Notes under the pieces: generated by a model | Told to the model about the DNA's origin: nothing | Databases searched by the model: none | Seen by the model: only the letters and a program-made list of their open reading frames with translations | Assembly (NCBI RefSeq): GCF_032854445.1 | Contig: NC_088304.1 | Span: 742,001 to 806,000, forward strand | DNA: 64,000 nucleotides | Source: Liolophura sinensis | Taxonomy: Eukaryota; Mollusca; Polyplacophora; Chitonida; Chitonidae | Direction: 5' to 3' | Program-made: the position numbers and the translations under genes | Shown: positions 1 to 11,154 of the stretch, piece by piece | Position numbering within the stretch: position 1 is the stretch's first letter | Layout of the letters: each line of letters opens with the position of its first letter

Positions 1-9
1 AAAAAAAAA

Positions 10-921
10 CCCCTGGAGATGAACACCTACATGAACATTTCACAATAAACTCCAGTTATGATCAATACCTACATGAACAGTTCACAATAAACTCCAGTGA
101 TGATCAACACCTTCATGAACAGTTCACAATAAGCTCCAGTTATGATCAACACCTACATGAACAGTTCACAACAAGCTCCAGTTATGATCAACACCCACAT
201 GAACAGTTCACAATAAACTCCAGTTATGATCAATACCTACATGAACAGTTCACAATAAACTCCAGTGATGATCAACACCTACATGAACAGTTCACAATAA
301 GCTCCAGTTATGATCAACACCTACATGAACAGTTCACAATAAGCTCCAGTTATGATCAACACCCACATGAACATTTCACAATAAGCTCCAGTTATGATCA
401 ATACCTACATGAACAGTTCACAATAAGCTCCAGTTATGATCAACACCTACACGAACAGTTCACAATAAGCTCCAGTTATGATCAACACCTACATGAACAG
501 TTCACAATAAGCTCCAGTTATGATCAATACCTACATGAACATTTCACAATAAACTCCAGTTATGATCAACACCTACATGAACAGTTCACAATAAGCTCCA
601 GTTATGATCAACACCCACATGAACAGTTCACAATAAACTCCAGTTATGATCAATACCTACATGAACAGTTCACAATAAACTCCAGTGATGATCAACACCT
701 TAATGAGCAGTTCACAATAAGCTCCAGTTATGATCAACACCTACACGAACAGTTTACAATAAGCTCCGGTTATGATCAACACCCACATGAACATTTCACA
801 ATAAGCTCCAGTTATGATAAACACCTTCATGAACATTTCACAATAAACTCCAGTTATGATCAACACCCTCATGAACATTTCACAATAAACTCCAGTTATG
901 ATCAATACCTACATGAACATT
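10..921. repeat. Tandem array, 42-bp unit, ~22 copies
   Basis: The unit begins CTCCAGTTATGATCAA and carries ACATGAACAGTTCACAATAA; starts at 50 and 92 give the 42-bp period. Copies differ by point changes (CAGTTC or CATTTC, ACACC or ATACC). The array reaches almost to base 1, so its left boundary may lie outside the window. It sits in the presumed second intron of the myosin gene. Confidence 0.95.
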
Positions 922-1049
922 GTTAATCAAATGTTATTAAACATTACCACTTATAAATTATCAATTTCCAATCAAAAAACAATTTTTTGGGGGTAATCTT
1001 GACCCACATGTATAACACAATTATCTACCTGAAGGTCAGCAAAAAAATA

Positions 1050-3545
1050 TAATGTGGAAGTCAACCTGATACTCTGCTTCATATTGTGGATGTCAACCTG
1101 ATACTCTGCTTCATATTGTGGATGTCAACCTGATACTCTGCTTCATATTGTGGAAGTCAACCTGATACTCTGCTTCATATTGTGGATGTCAAACTGATAC
1201 CCTGCTTCATATTGTGGATGTCAACCTGATACTCTGCTTCATATTGTGGAAGTCAACCTGATCCTCTGCTTCATATTGTGGATGTCAACCTGATACTCTG
1301 CTTCATATTGTGGATGTCAACCTGATACTCTGCTTCATATTGTGGATGTCAACCTGATACTCTGCTTCATACTGTGGATGTCAACCTGATACCCTGCTTC
1401 ATATTGTGGATGTCAACCTGATACTCTGCTTCATATTGTGGAAGTCAACCTGATACTCTGTTTCATATTGTGGAGGTCAACCTGATACTCTGCTTCATAT
1501 TGTGGAAGTCAACCTGATACTCTGCTTCATATTGTGGATGTCAACCTGATACTCTGCTTCATATTGTGGATGTCAACCTGATACTCTGCTTCATATTGTG
1601 GATGTCAACCTGATACTCTGCTTCATATTGTGGAAGTCAACCTGATACTCTGCTTCATATTGTGGATGTCAACCTGATACTCTGCTTCATATTGTGGATG
1701 TCAACCTGATACTCTGCTTCATATTGTGGATGTCAACCTGATACTCTGCTTCATATTGTGGATGTCAACCTGATACTCTGCTTCATATTGTGGATGTCAA
1801 CCTGATACCCTGCTTCATATTGTGGATGTCAACCTGATAGTCTGCTTCATATTGTGGAAGTCAACCTGATACTCTGCTTCATATTGTGGATGTCAACCTG
1901 ATACTCTGCTTCATATTGTGGAAGTCAACCTGATACTCTGCTTCATATTGTGGATGTCAACCTGATACTCTGCTTCATATTGTGGAAGTCAACCTGATAC
2001 TCTGCTTCATATTGTGGATGTCAACCTGATACCCTGCTTCATATTGTGGATGTCAACCTGATACTCTGCTTCATATTGTGGATGTCAACCTGATACCCTG
2101 CTTCATATTGTGGATGTCAACCTGATAGTCTGCTTCATATTGTGGAAGTCAACCTGATACTCTGCTTCATATTGTGGATGTCAACCTGATACCCTGCTTC
2201 ATATTGTGGATGTCAACCTGATACTCTGCTTCATATTGTGGAAGTCAACCTGATACTCTGCTTCATATTGTGGATGTCAACCTGATACTCTGCTTCATAT
2301 TGTGGAAGTCAACCTGATACTCTGCTTCATATTGTGGATGTCAACCTGATACTCTGCTTCATATTGTGGATGTCAACCTGATACTCTGCTTCATATTGTG
2401 GAAGTCAACCTGATACTCTGCTTCATATTGTGGATGTCAACCTGATACTCTGCTTCATATTGTGGATGTCAACCTGATACTCTGCTTCATATTGTGGATG
2501 TCAACCTGATACCCTGCTTCATATTGTGGATGTCAACCTGATACTCTGCTTCATATTGTGGAAGTCAACCTGATACTCTGCTTCATATTGTGGATGTCAA
2601 CCTGATACCCTGCTTCATATTGTGGATGTCAACCTGATACTCTGCTTCATATTGTGGAAGTCAACCTGATACTCTGCTTCATATTGTGGATGTCAACCTG
2701 ATACTCTGCTTCATATTGTGGAAGTCAACCTGATACTCTGCTTCATATTGTGGATGTCAACCTGATACTCTGCTTCATATTGTGGATGTCAACCTGATAC
2801 TCTGCTTCATATTGTGGAAGTCAACCTGATACTCTGCTTCATATTGTGGATGTCAACCTGATACTCTGCTTCATATTGTGGATGTCAACCTGATACTCTG
2901 CTTCATATTGTGGATGTCAACCTGATACCCTGCTTCGTATTGTGGATGTCAACCTGATACTCTGCTTCATATTGTGGAAGTCAACCTGATACTCTGCTTC
3001 ATATTGTGGAAGTCAACCTGAAACTCTGCTTCATATTGTGGAAGTCAAACTGATACCCTGGTTCATATTGTGGGTGTCAAACTGATACCCTGGCTAATAC
3101 TGTGGAAGTCAACCTGATAATCTGGCTTGTAATGTGGAAGTCAGACTGATGCCCTGGTTCATATTGTGGAAGTCAAACTGATGCCCTGGTTCATATTGTG
3201 GATGTCAAACTGATACACTGGCTTATAATGTGCAAGTCAAACTGATATCCTTTATGATAATGTGGAAGTCAAACTGATACTGTGGATGAGAATGTGCAAG
3301 TCAAACTGATACCCTGGCATATAATATGCAAGTCAAACTGATACCCTGGCTTATAGGGTGCAAGTCAAACTGATGCCCTGGTTCATATTGTGGAAGTCAA
3401 ACTGATATCCTGGCTTATAATGTGCAAGTCAAACTGATATCCTGGCTTATAATGTGGAAGTCAAACTGATATCCTGGCTTATAATGTGGAAGTCAAACTG
3501 ATACCTGGCTCATTTTGTGGAAGTCAGACTGATACTCTGGCTTAT
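1050..3545. repeat. Tandem array, 32-bp unit, ~62 regular copies plus decayed right flank
   Basis: The unit is GTGGATGTCAACCTGATACT followed by CTGCTTCATATT, with a GTGGAAGTC variant. From 1050 to about 3050 copies are nearly identical. From 3050 to 3545 they become divergent and vary in length (for example ATACCCTGGCTTATAATGTG). It lies inside the presumed myosin intron. Confidence 0.96.
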
Positions 3546-3740
3546 TACTTATTAGTTATTCGAATAACTAATAACAAACTAGCTGTGGGTTATTCCAATA
3601 ACTAACCCCCCGCTGATTAGTTATTTGTTATTCGAATAACTAACCTGCTGCTAGTTAGTCATTAGTTTTTCGAATAACTAACCTGCTGCTGAGTTAGTTA
3701 TTAGTTATTCTAATAACTAATAACAAACCTGCTGCTAACT
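3546..3740. repeat. Cluster of AT-rich palindromes
   Basis: Four to five imperfect copies of a palindromic core related to GTTATTCGAATAAC, separated by linkers such as CTGCTGCTA. The best copy, 3549-3574, is a perfect 26-bp palindrome with arm TTATTAGTTATTC and centre TTCGAA. The cluster lies between the 32-bp and 38-bp arrays. It could form hairpins or cruciforms, or be the remains of inverted-repeat transposon ends. Confidence 0.85.
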
Positions 3741-3778
3741 TCAGTCTGCTGAAAATTCTTGCGTATGACATTTAAAAA

Positions 3779-4389
3779 ATATTACTGGGGCTATCTATCA
3801 CCCTTGTAGGCCATGCCTTTACTGGGGGTATCTATCACCCTTGTAGACCGTGCCTTTACTGGGGGTATCTATCACCCTTGTAGGATGTGCTTTTACTGGG
3901 GCTATCTATCACCCTTGTAGGCCGTGCCTTTACTGGGGGTATCTATCACCCTTGTAGGCCGTGCCTTTACTGGGGGTATCTATCACCCTTGTAGGCCGTG
4001 CCTTTACTGGGGGTATCTATCACCCTTGTAGGCCGTGCCTTTACTGGGGCTATCTATCACCCTTGTAGGCCGTGCCTTTACTGGGGGTATCTATCACCCT
4101 TGTAGGCCATGCCTTTACTGGGGCTATCTATCACCCTTGTAGGCCATGCCTTTACTGGGGCTATCTATCACCTTTGTAGGCCTTGCCTTTACTGGGGCTA
4201 TCTATCACCCTTGTAGGCCATGCCTTTACTGGGGCTATCTATCACCCTTGTAGGCCGTGCCTTTACTGGGGGCTATCTATCACCCTTGTAGGCCATGCCT
4301 TTACTGGGGGTATCTATCACCCTTGTAGGCCGTGCCTTTACTGGGGCTATCTGTCACCCTTGTAGGCCGTGCCTATCACCCTTGTAGAT
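3779..4389. repeat. Tandem array, 38-bp unit, ~16 copies
   Basis: The unit is TTACTGGGGCTATCTATCAC then CCTTGTAGGCCGTGCC, with GGGGGTATC and GGCCATGCC variants. The 60-residue ORF inside it at 4183-4365 is only the repeat read through, not a gene. Confidence 0.95.
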
Positions 4390-5140
4390 TTTCTGATAGC
4401 ATGTGTAAACACTACATGCAGTTTGCCGAACACAGAGTTTAGACCACGCTTTTGGATTATTTACAGTTTGCTAATTGGCTAGCAACCTAAGGGACTCTTC
4501 TGTGTCTTCCCAAACATGTACATCCCATATCCTCAGTCAGGGCGTGGCACTGGGGCATCATGGGATAGGTTACCTGAAGCCGTGTGGATGAAGGTAAGCC
4601 TATAGTCTGCAGGTGATCTAATTAACCTGATTTCATGAGGAATAATGATTCATACCACTCAGCAGAAGCACATGTGTACATCCCCAGACGAGAGAATGAA
4701 AAGCTCGTGCAGCCACTTTACCCGATCTTGTTCAACACTAACAGATTTTATAATGTCCCCAACGCAGACTTTAAAGTTAAAATCTTGTTTTTGTATAAAA
4801 TAAGTTTTTGTATGCATGATCTATCCTAAATTGTTTCTACAAGACTTTTCTTCCATTTGGCAAAACATTTCATTCATCATTTCAAAAATTTTCACTTTAT
4901 GACATCAATGCATGAATGATTGATTACTTGTTGTTTGTGGAATTTTATAACGTTTATACTCATTATTCACGCCCACTGAAATAAAGGAGAAATTGTATAG
5001 AAATCCTACATATAATTCATACGATAGCAATTTGTGCTGTTGCTTTTCTGACCTCAATCCACTATAAAGTTAGGTATCATTTAACAAATTGTAAAAATAC
5101 AGAACCATTTATAAGCTGTAAGATTCCCATTTTTACTTAC
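4390..5140 (-). other. Presumed intron 2 of the MYO1 gene, unique part
   Basis: AT-rich single-copy sequence downstream, in gene sense, of myosin exon 2. I looked on the minus strand for the next motor-domain exon, including a P-loop of the GESGAGKT type, and did not find one here or in the arrays to the left. The intron is therefore at least 5.1 kb and the rest of the gene lies beyond base 1. Confidence 0.6.
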
Positions 5141-5256
5141 ATGTGGGGTGGAAGTTCGTAGAAATTGACATTCCGGTATGTTTTTATGACCTCGTCATTG
5201 TAAATGTCCAAGGTTTTGTAAGGATTGATCGATACCAAAACAGGGCCAATGTATGT
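5141..5256 (-). CDS. MYO1C: Class I unconventional myosin (MYO1C/1H-like), coding exon 2, partial motor domain
   Basis: Minus-strand exon of 116 nt: 38 full codons plus 2 nt of the next. It reads [20 protein letters not shown] then [18 protein letters not shown]. The [16 protein letters not shown] block and the FYE.PPH block are hallmarks of the myosin motor N-terminal region. The known family order places the P-loop some tens of residues further on, which is off the window. The acceptor is TGATTTCAG before ACATAC and the donor is AT followed by GTAAGT, both strong. The split codon AT+N fits isoleucine, as in PPHIF. Exon 1 joins in phase 0 (IY then TYIG). As a single-headed actin motor it would act at membranes and in cortical tension or vesicle traffic; this comes from family knowledge. 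Choice of the 1C/1H clade over other class I myosins rests on similarity remembered for the N-terminus and is less certain than the class. Confidence 0.9.
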
Positions 5257-5350
5257 CTGAAATCAACAAAGCATAGGCAGATCTAGACATTTACACCAGT
5301 CATTAGGCCATTTTTAGGCCATCATCTAACCTAACACTAACCCTAAATAT

Positions 5351-5428
5351 CAAAACAGGGTCAATGTACGTCTAAAATCAACAAAGCATACATCTATACA
5401 TTTACACCAGTCATTAGGCCATTTTTAA
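5351..5428 (-). pseudogene. Partial duplicate of MYO1 exon 2 acceptor and exon start
   Basis: On the plus strand, 5351-5428 repeats 5236-5317 at a 115-bp offset with only a few differences. The shared block covers the first ~20 nt of exon 2, its acceptor and adjacent intron. Read on the minus strand it gives GATTTTAG then ACGTACATTGACCCTG (TYIDPV), so glycine is replaced by aspartate. The coding match stops after ~22 nt. It cannot encode the exon but retains an AG acceptor. Confidence 0.85.
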
Positions 5429-5673
5429 ATTATTGTTATTTCATCATCAAATTTGGATTTTATGTAACAATGAAAAAAAAACCCAGTTCTTTCCTTCGGC
5501 ATTAGAATGTAATGATACTGTGCATGTTTTCCGTTGTCACCTAACCTAAAATAGGTTATGTGTGTACATGTACGTGTACAACTACACATTTAAAACACAA
5601 TACAATACAGTAAGTACACACAGATGTACACACAATATACATATTTTGTCCAGCTAGTCCTTACATATAATAG

Positions 5674-5735
5674 GTAGATCAAATTTGCCCGGAATAATTA
5701 GGCCAAGTTTGACAGAAATGCTTCATGATTATTCA
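5674..5735 (-). pseudogene. Partial duplicate of MYO1 exon 1 3' end
   Basis: Plus-strand 5674-5725 matches 5838-5890 (exon 1 end) at most positions, including GCCAAGTTTGACAGAAATGC. In gene sense it reads EAFLSNLA and then a TAA stop, followed by a degraded copy of the ANLIY end. The GTAAGT donor is lost (CTACCTATT). It lies between the real exons 1 and 2 and is a dead partial exon. Confidence 0.82.
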
Positions 5736-5837
5736 AATGGTGTCACAAAAATACATAAGCAATAAAGTTTTTACAAACACTTGTTACAAAACCATGGAAG
5801 CACACACCACACCTTTATTACCCAATTTTATACTTAC

Positions 5838-5963
5838 GTAGATTAAATTTGCCTGGAATCTTTTAGCCAAGTTTGACAGAAATGCTTCAGGGCTTTTGAA
5901 ATCCTCCAAGAGTACAAAGTCCTGAACGCCCACAATGTCACGACGATGTAGTTCCTCATCCAT
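5838..5963 (-). CDS. MYO1C: Class I unconventional myosin (MYO1C/1H-like), first coding exon
   Basis: The minus-strand exon encodes 42 residues from ATG at 5963: [20 protein letters not shown] and then [20 protein letters not shown] ending in IY. The GVQDFVLLE block with a downstream KRF..NLIY is typical of the N-terminus of MYO1C/1H-type class I myosins, which start with a short leader before RD.VGVQDF. The donor is TAC followed by GTAAGT, phase 0, and it joins exon 2 to give IYTYIGPV. I chose this ATG because the leader length and spacing to VGVQDF match the short form of the family. The reading frame stays open upstream ([11 protein letters not shown]), so a longer N-terminus from an upstream exon, with a possible acceptor GAGTTTCAG near 5996, cannot be excluded. 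The converter, IQ and tail regions are outside the window. Confidence 0.9.
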
Positions 5964-6530
5964 AACTGCGTCGGTAAAAACGTACAACGACCCACTGAAA
6001 CTCTTGCAATCACAAACACTCCTGGATAACTTTTTATCCAGACATGTTTTGCAGCCAAAACTGGAGTAATCCAAGTTGCTATGGTAGAAGCATGGATCAC
6101 TTAATAAAACACACAATAAGAAATTATAGATCGCAACAAAATCACTGAGAGCTTGTTCACCACATGTATTTATATGGCCATTCCCAAGATGGAACTCCTG
6201 AAGAGAATTCCTCCCCCTTGAAATTCAGCTGTCTGTGTGGTTTTGTGGTAAAACTACGTCTTTTTTCCCCGCCCTCACTGGCCACTCCCTGATATCCGTT
6301 CTCCGCCGAGCCGTGATTCAGAACTGCGACCAAGCTGGCTGATTCATCCACTGCTCTAGTCGTGAATAGTACCCCCAATCGGCTAATAGACCTGGCAACA
6401 GCAAAGTGAATATCAGCAATCAATAAACAAATGCGGATCAAAGTAAGCCGAAGCAGACGTGTAATCGACGATGTACTGTCGTCTGCCAAGCAGCACTGCG
6501 TGTGGCAAATGGATAAAGTTTGCTTAAAGT
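5964..6530 (-). promoter_or_regulatory. Probable 5' UTR / upstream region of MYO1
   Basis: The sequence immediately upstream of the myosin ATG becomes richer in CpG between about 6230 and 6480 and includes a GC-box, GGGCGGGG on the minus strand (6267-6274). No TATA box at a convincing place. The 110-residue minus ORF at 6157-6489 has no recognisable protein similarity, so I treat the stretch as regulatory or untranslated. A far-upstream first exon is equally possible. Confidence 0.35.
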
Positions 6531-6737
6531 CATATGCGTTCCAGTTTTATAGTTGATTAATCAGCTGATTTAATGATTGAACTCGTTACTCACATACATG
6601 TAGGCGTTCCAATAAAGTTAGTCGGTTGGTCAGTCAGTCAGACTGTCAGCTATTGGATTATATAAGCTGACAGGTTTATTTACCTAACTGGTAGTTGCAA
6701 GGCCGTGTGAAGGTTTCCATATATTGTGTTCAACCTG

Positions 6738-6879
6738 TTTATTTATTTATTTGATCGCTGTTTTACATTGTACAGAAGAATATTTTACATAAGACACCAA
6801 CCAGCATTATGATGGAGGGGAAAACGGGCAGAGACTGGGGGGACCACAACCACCCGTAGGTTGCTTCCAGACCCTCCAA
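6738..6879 (-). mobile_element. SINE-1 fragment (3' body and tail)
   Basis: Starts with (TTTA)n, then a diverged GATTGGTGTTTTACGCCGTA-like segment, CCAGCATTATG.TGG, CGGGCAGAG and CCGTAGGTTGCT, in the same order as the full copies at 55606 and 63327. The tRNA-like head is missing. Confidence 0.85.
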
Positions 6880-7049
6880 ACTTAATCTTTGGTGGAACTT
6901 TAAGTCAACTGATGTAAATGAATAATAACACCCTTCGTCGTTTAACAGTCGATAAAAGTCTGAATTCTGAATCAGAAGCATACTACAGAAGAGATGACCA
7001 CTGCCGTGGTACATGTAAATTCAGCTACCACTTAGTCATATATTGGATA

Positions 7050-7365
7050 CCTTCCACTTATGGTTTATAGAGCGCTGACACAGCATACATTCCACTTATG
7101 GTTTATAGAGCGCTGACACAGCATACCTTCCACTTATGGTTTATAGAGCGCTGGCACAGCATACATTCCACTTATGGTTTATAGAGCGCTGACACAGCAT
7201 ACATTCCACTTATGGTTTATAGAGCGCTGACACAGCATACATTCCACTTATGGTTTATAGAGCGCTGACACAGCATACATTCCACTTATGGTTTATAGAG
7301 CGCTGACACAGCATACATTCCACTTATGGTTTATAGAGCGCTGACACAGCATACATTCCACTTAC
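7050..7365. repeat. Tandem array, 38-bp unit, 8 copies
   Basis: The unit is CATTCCACTTATGGTTTATA followed by GAGCGCTGACACAGCATA. Copies are almost identical (two single-base variants seen), so the array looks recently expanded. It contains AGCGCT in each unit. Confidence 0.97.
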
Positions 7366-9034
7366 AGGCTATTAATCCCAGAAATACCAGTCATACATAT
7401 TAGGGCAAAATCAATGGTTTATTATATCCCTTCATGAATATTCATCAGCTCAAAGTGACTCCATGGTTAACAGAGAATGGAAAGTCAAAGGCCAAGGAGT
7501 CAACTTTGGATAATTAACGCCAATTTTATAAATGTAGTTTTCACGTTGGCTTGACACCTCCTGGGAACGAAATCAGATGTGGGGAGAATTATTTTCACAA
7601 AATCTATTAACAGTGCTATCCATATTTCATGACTTTCAATAATACAGAAACAATGTCAGTGGCTCTGCCTGCCAGTGGCTCTGGCCCTGCCTGCCAGTGC
7701 ATGCAGCTCATCTGTTTGAGTTTAGGATGAAATGTTGAAACTGTTGACTTTTCCTTCTTCCCTTATTTTAAAAATCAAAACACTTAGCAGTAAACTAAGC
7801 AGTAAACAACACATAGGTGTAGCTTGTGTGACAAACCAAAATCAAACCCCAATATTTAGGAGAGCCAAATGAAATTAAATTCTTCTTTTACATATCGTAT
7901 CTGAGAAACTGTCCTAATATCCAATTCTTCCCAAATTTGTGACAGATATGAGTAGTGTTGAAGGTAGAATGTTACATTTGTTTTACCAGCCATTTGAAAA
8001 AGTAAAGATATGGGTATGTTGTTCATTAGATGGTCTAACCATGTGAGAAAAAAGAAACTCAATATTCCTTCTAGAATAACATATATTGGGTAAACTAAGC
8101 AGACCATATTTGAGAAGAAATATAGTACGTGAAGCCTAGACTACATTCAGACGTACATGTGATACAAGTAGGTAGTTACAATTTCTTACATACAAGTATA
8201 AATACATAACATAATAGAAAACTGCACTAGTTGTACAGCTGCGTTACGGATGCACTGATCAATATGAAATAAATCAATCGCAGAACACTTGACTGACATA
8301 CAGCAGACATTCACCACAGCAGGATGTATGCCTCTGCCAATCAGGGATGATCAATGACTGATAACGTCTATCCAGGTCGTGTCAGTGTGAGCTGGTTACC
8401 TGCCTGAGGGCATCAGACACACTGATCTACAGCCACTAATTCTACACACTCTTTAATACTTGTTTACCTGTCTGTCTGTCTGTCACCTGATAATAACCAT
8501 CAGCTGTGATTGACAGGTGAGAAAGTAATGTCTACATGGCAAATCAACAGGTGAGAAACCTATCAGCCGTATCAACATGTGAGCCTATCATCCTAAACAC
8601 ATAAACCTATCAGCCTAAACACATAAGAAGCTTATCAGTTTAAACACATAAGAAGCATATCAGCCAGAACAAATGCAAAAATTATTCCAGCAGGAATCCT
8701 ATACATATATAAAATATAATGTATGAAACATGATTGAAGAATGGTAGGTGAAAAGTCTAAACACAGGTGATTGAAGAAAATACATCCAGGTGAGAAAAAC
8801 ATACAGGTAACAAGAAAACTTACATGCTCTTTATGAAATGTGAGAAACTTGCACACATAGAAGAAACCTATAATAAAACACAACACAGTTATTTTTGATT
8901 ACCTACACAGAGCCATAGCTTTAGGGCATGTTAAAAACTACCCCGCATTAGATTCGTTAGGCTTCCATCATATACTGTAATCTGAAATAACACATTGTGT
9001 CTAAAGAAGAACTTCAATCAGGCATTCATTAAAA
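7366..9034. other. Unique AT-rich sequence, no gene recognised
   Basis: No exon-like stretch with both splice sites and a recognisable protein was found. At about 8555-8665 there is a small imperfect repeat around CCTATCAGCCTAAACACATA, about four units. The 83-residue minus ORFs at 7856 and 8635 resemble nothing I know. Confidence 0.6.
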
Positions 9035-10060
9035 ATATGTTTGTTGGCGGTATACCACCCTGACATCCACAGAAGGGCCGGTTCTACTCCAAAGTTAGTA
9101 CAAATATGTTTGTTGGCGGTATACCACCCTGACATCCACAGAAGGGCCGGTTCTACTCCAAAGTTAGTACAAATATGTTTGTTGGCGGTATACCACCCTG
9201 ACATCCACAGAAGGGCCGGTTCTACTCCAAAGTTAGTACAAATATGTTTGTTGGCGGTATACCACCCTGGAATCCACAGAAGGGCCGGTTCTACTCCAAA
9301 GTTAGTACAAATATGTTTGTTGGTGGTATACCAGCCTGATGTCCACAGAAGGGCCAGCCCTACTCCAAAGCTAGTATAAATATATTTGTTGGCGGTATAC
9401 CAGCCTGATGTCCACAGAAGGGCCAGCCCTACTCCAAAGCTAGTATAAATATGTTTGTTGGCAGTATACCAGCCTGATGTCCACAGAAGGGCCAGCCCTA
9501 CTCCAAAGCTAGTATAAATATGTTTGTTGGCAGTATACCAGCCTGATGTCCACAGAAGGGCCAGTCCTACTCCAAAGTTAGTATAAATATGTTTGTTGGC
9601 GGTATACCAGCCTGATGTTCACAGAAGGGCCAGCCCTACTCCAAAGCTAGTATAAATATGTTTGTTGGCGGTATACCAGCCTGATGTTCACAGAAGGGCC
9701 AGCCCTACTCCAAAGTTAGCATAAATATGTTTGTTGGCAGTATACCAGCCTGATGTCCACAGAAGGGCCAGTCCTACTCCAAAGCTAGTATAAATATGTT
9801 TGTTGGCGGTATACCAGCCTGATGTCCACAGAAGGGCCAGCCCTACTCCAAAACTAGTATAAATATGTTTGTTGGCGGTATACCAGCCTGATGTCCACAG
9901 AAGGGCCAGCCCTACTCCAAAGCTAGTATAAATATGTTTGTTGGTGGTATACCAGCCTGATGTCCACAGAAGGGCCAGCCCTACTCCAAAGTTAGCATAA
10001 ATATGTTTGTTGGCATTATACCATACTGACATCCACAAAAGGGCGGGTCCCACTCCAAGT
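9035..10060. repeat. Tandem array, 69-bp unit, ~15 copies, two subtypes
   Basis: The unit begins GTTTGTTGGCGGTATACCA and contains CCACAGAAGGGCC and TACTCCAAAG.TAGTA. The first ~4 copies (ACCCTGACATCC, GGTTCTACTCC) are nearly identical. Later copies (AGCCTGATGTCC, AGCCCTACTCC) form a second subtype. Because 69 is divisible by 3, ORFs run through on both strands; they are by-products. Confidence 0.96.
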
Positions 10061-11097
10061 TGTTATTGGGTTTCATCCCCATATCTCTTTAAGAAACCAG
10101 CAAAAAGCAAATGACATTTTCCTCCTGAGTGACCCTAATTTCTTTCCCATAGGATTGTGTTATCCTCAAACAACTACCATTTTAACAATGTCCTTGATTA
10201 ATTAAGAAAGGTTATTAAAACATAAATATTTACCAAAACAAAACAACCCACCCACCTCCACCCCACCCCGAAAAAACCCCATGCAAATGTAAGTCATGTG
10301 ACGACTGACATGATTTAAGTCTGGCAGTCTTCCTCAACAATCAAGTGAAGTATTCTTTGATTTTCAACTCGTATTAAAACATGCACAGGTCCAAATCCAG
10401 GTCAGTATTGTTACACCTGGTCAAGGTATGCCCGTACATCAATCAAGAGCCGTGCTACCTGTCGCTGAAATCTGAGATGGAGCCGATCAATATCTTAAAT
10501 AATGGCCTCAGGGATATGTACGCACGTATTGCCATGGCAACATGGCAGGAGTTGCAGGTGAAAAGATCAAAACAATGACTAGTCTATGTACCTGAATGAT
10601 GCAGCATTTGGCAGATTTGCTATAGACAGAACAATGCATATGTAAATCTCCAGTACAATACTCCTGAAGGTTTAGCATTCACACATGTAGTAACAATGTC
10701 AAAAAAAACATACCCTGTAAATGTCCATTCATCTCACTGTCCATATTACGTTTCAGTCAAAGTGAATGACAATCCATATAAACGCTAATCTCTTAGTCCT
10801 GCAGGTGTCGGTCACATCCTTCATCTCACTGTCCATATTACGTCAAAGTGAATGACTGTTTGACTGTCCGTCTGACTGATTTCAGTCAGACGGACACTGA
10901 TTTTTGTCTATCTGACTAACTGACCGTCCAGCTGTCTGTCCATTTGGTTGAGCATCTCATCATCCATCTGACTAACTATCCATCTGTCTATTTGACTAAC
11001 TGTCCATCTGACTAACTATCCATGCATCCAGCCATCTGTCTATTTATCTCAGTATTGTTGACTGTTACTCCATTCCACTGACTGTCCTCCTTAATGT
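10061..11097. other. Unique sequence between arrays
   Basis: No gene recognised. Contains a C-rich stretch near 10251-10268, two related copies of CATCTCACTGTCCATATTAC at about 10730 and 10821, and the hairpin listed separately. The ORF at 10381-10578 has no recognisable domain. Confidence 0.55.
10865..10896. repeat. Perfect short hairpin, 14-bp stem, 4-nt loop
   Basis: The arm TGTCCGTCTGACTG at 10865-10878 is followed by ATTT and its exact reverse complement to 10896. It sits in a region of imperfect GTCCATCTGACT-type repeats, so it may have formed by inversion of a repeat unit. Confidence 0.85.
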
Positions 11098-11150
11098 ATT
11101 GATTTATTTATTTGTTTGGTGCTTTATGCCGTACTCAAGAATATACTACC
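11098..11150 (-). mobile_element. SINE-1 tail fragment
   Basis: TTGATTTATTTATTTG followed by TTTGGTGCTTTATGCCGTAC and TCAAGAATATAC matches the 3' end of SINE-1. It is only ~50 bp and abuts the 44-bp array. Confidence 0.75.
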
Positions 11151-11154
11151 TGCC

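Noticed and set aside
1050-3050. CRISPR-like regular array
   Set aside because: Units are contiguous without unique spacers, and the genome is eukaryotic.
6157-6489. 110-residue minus ORF upstream of myosin
   Set aside because: No recognisable similarity; better explained as CpG-rich upstream or 5' UTR sequence.
9001-10053. ORFs through the 69-bp array
   Set aside because: Unit divisible by 3; open on both strands; no start context or domain.
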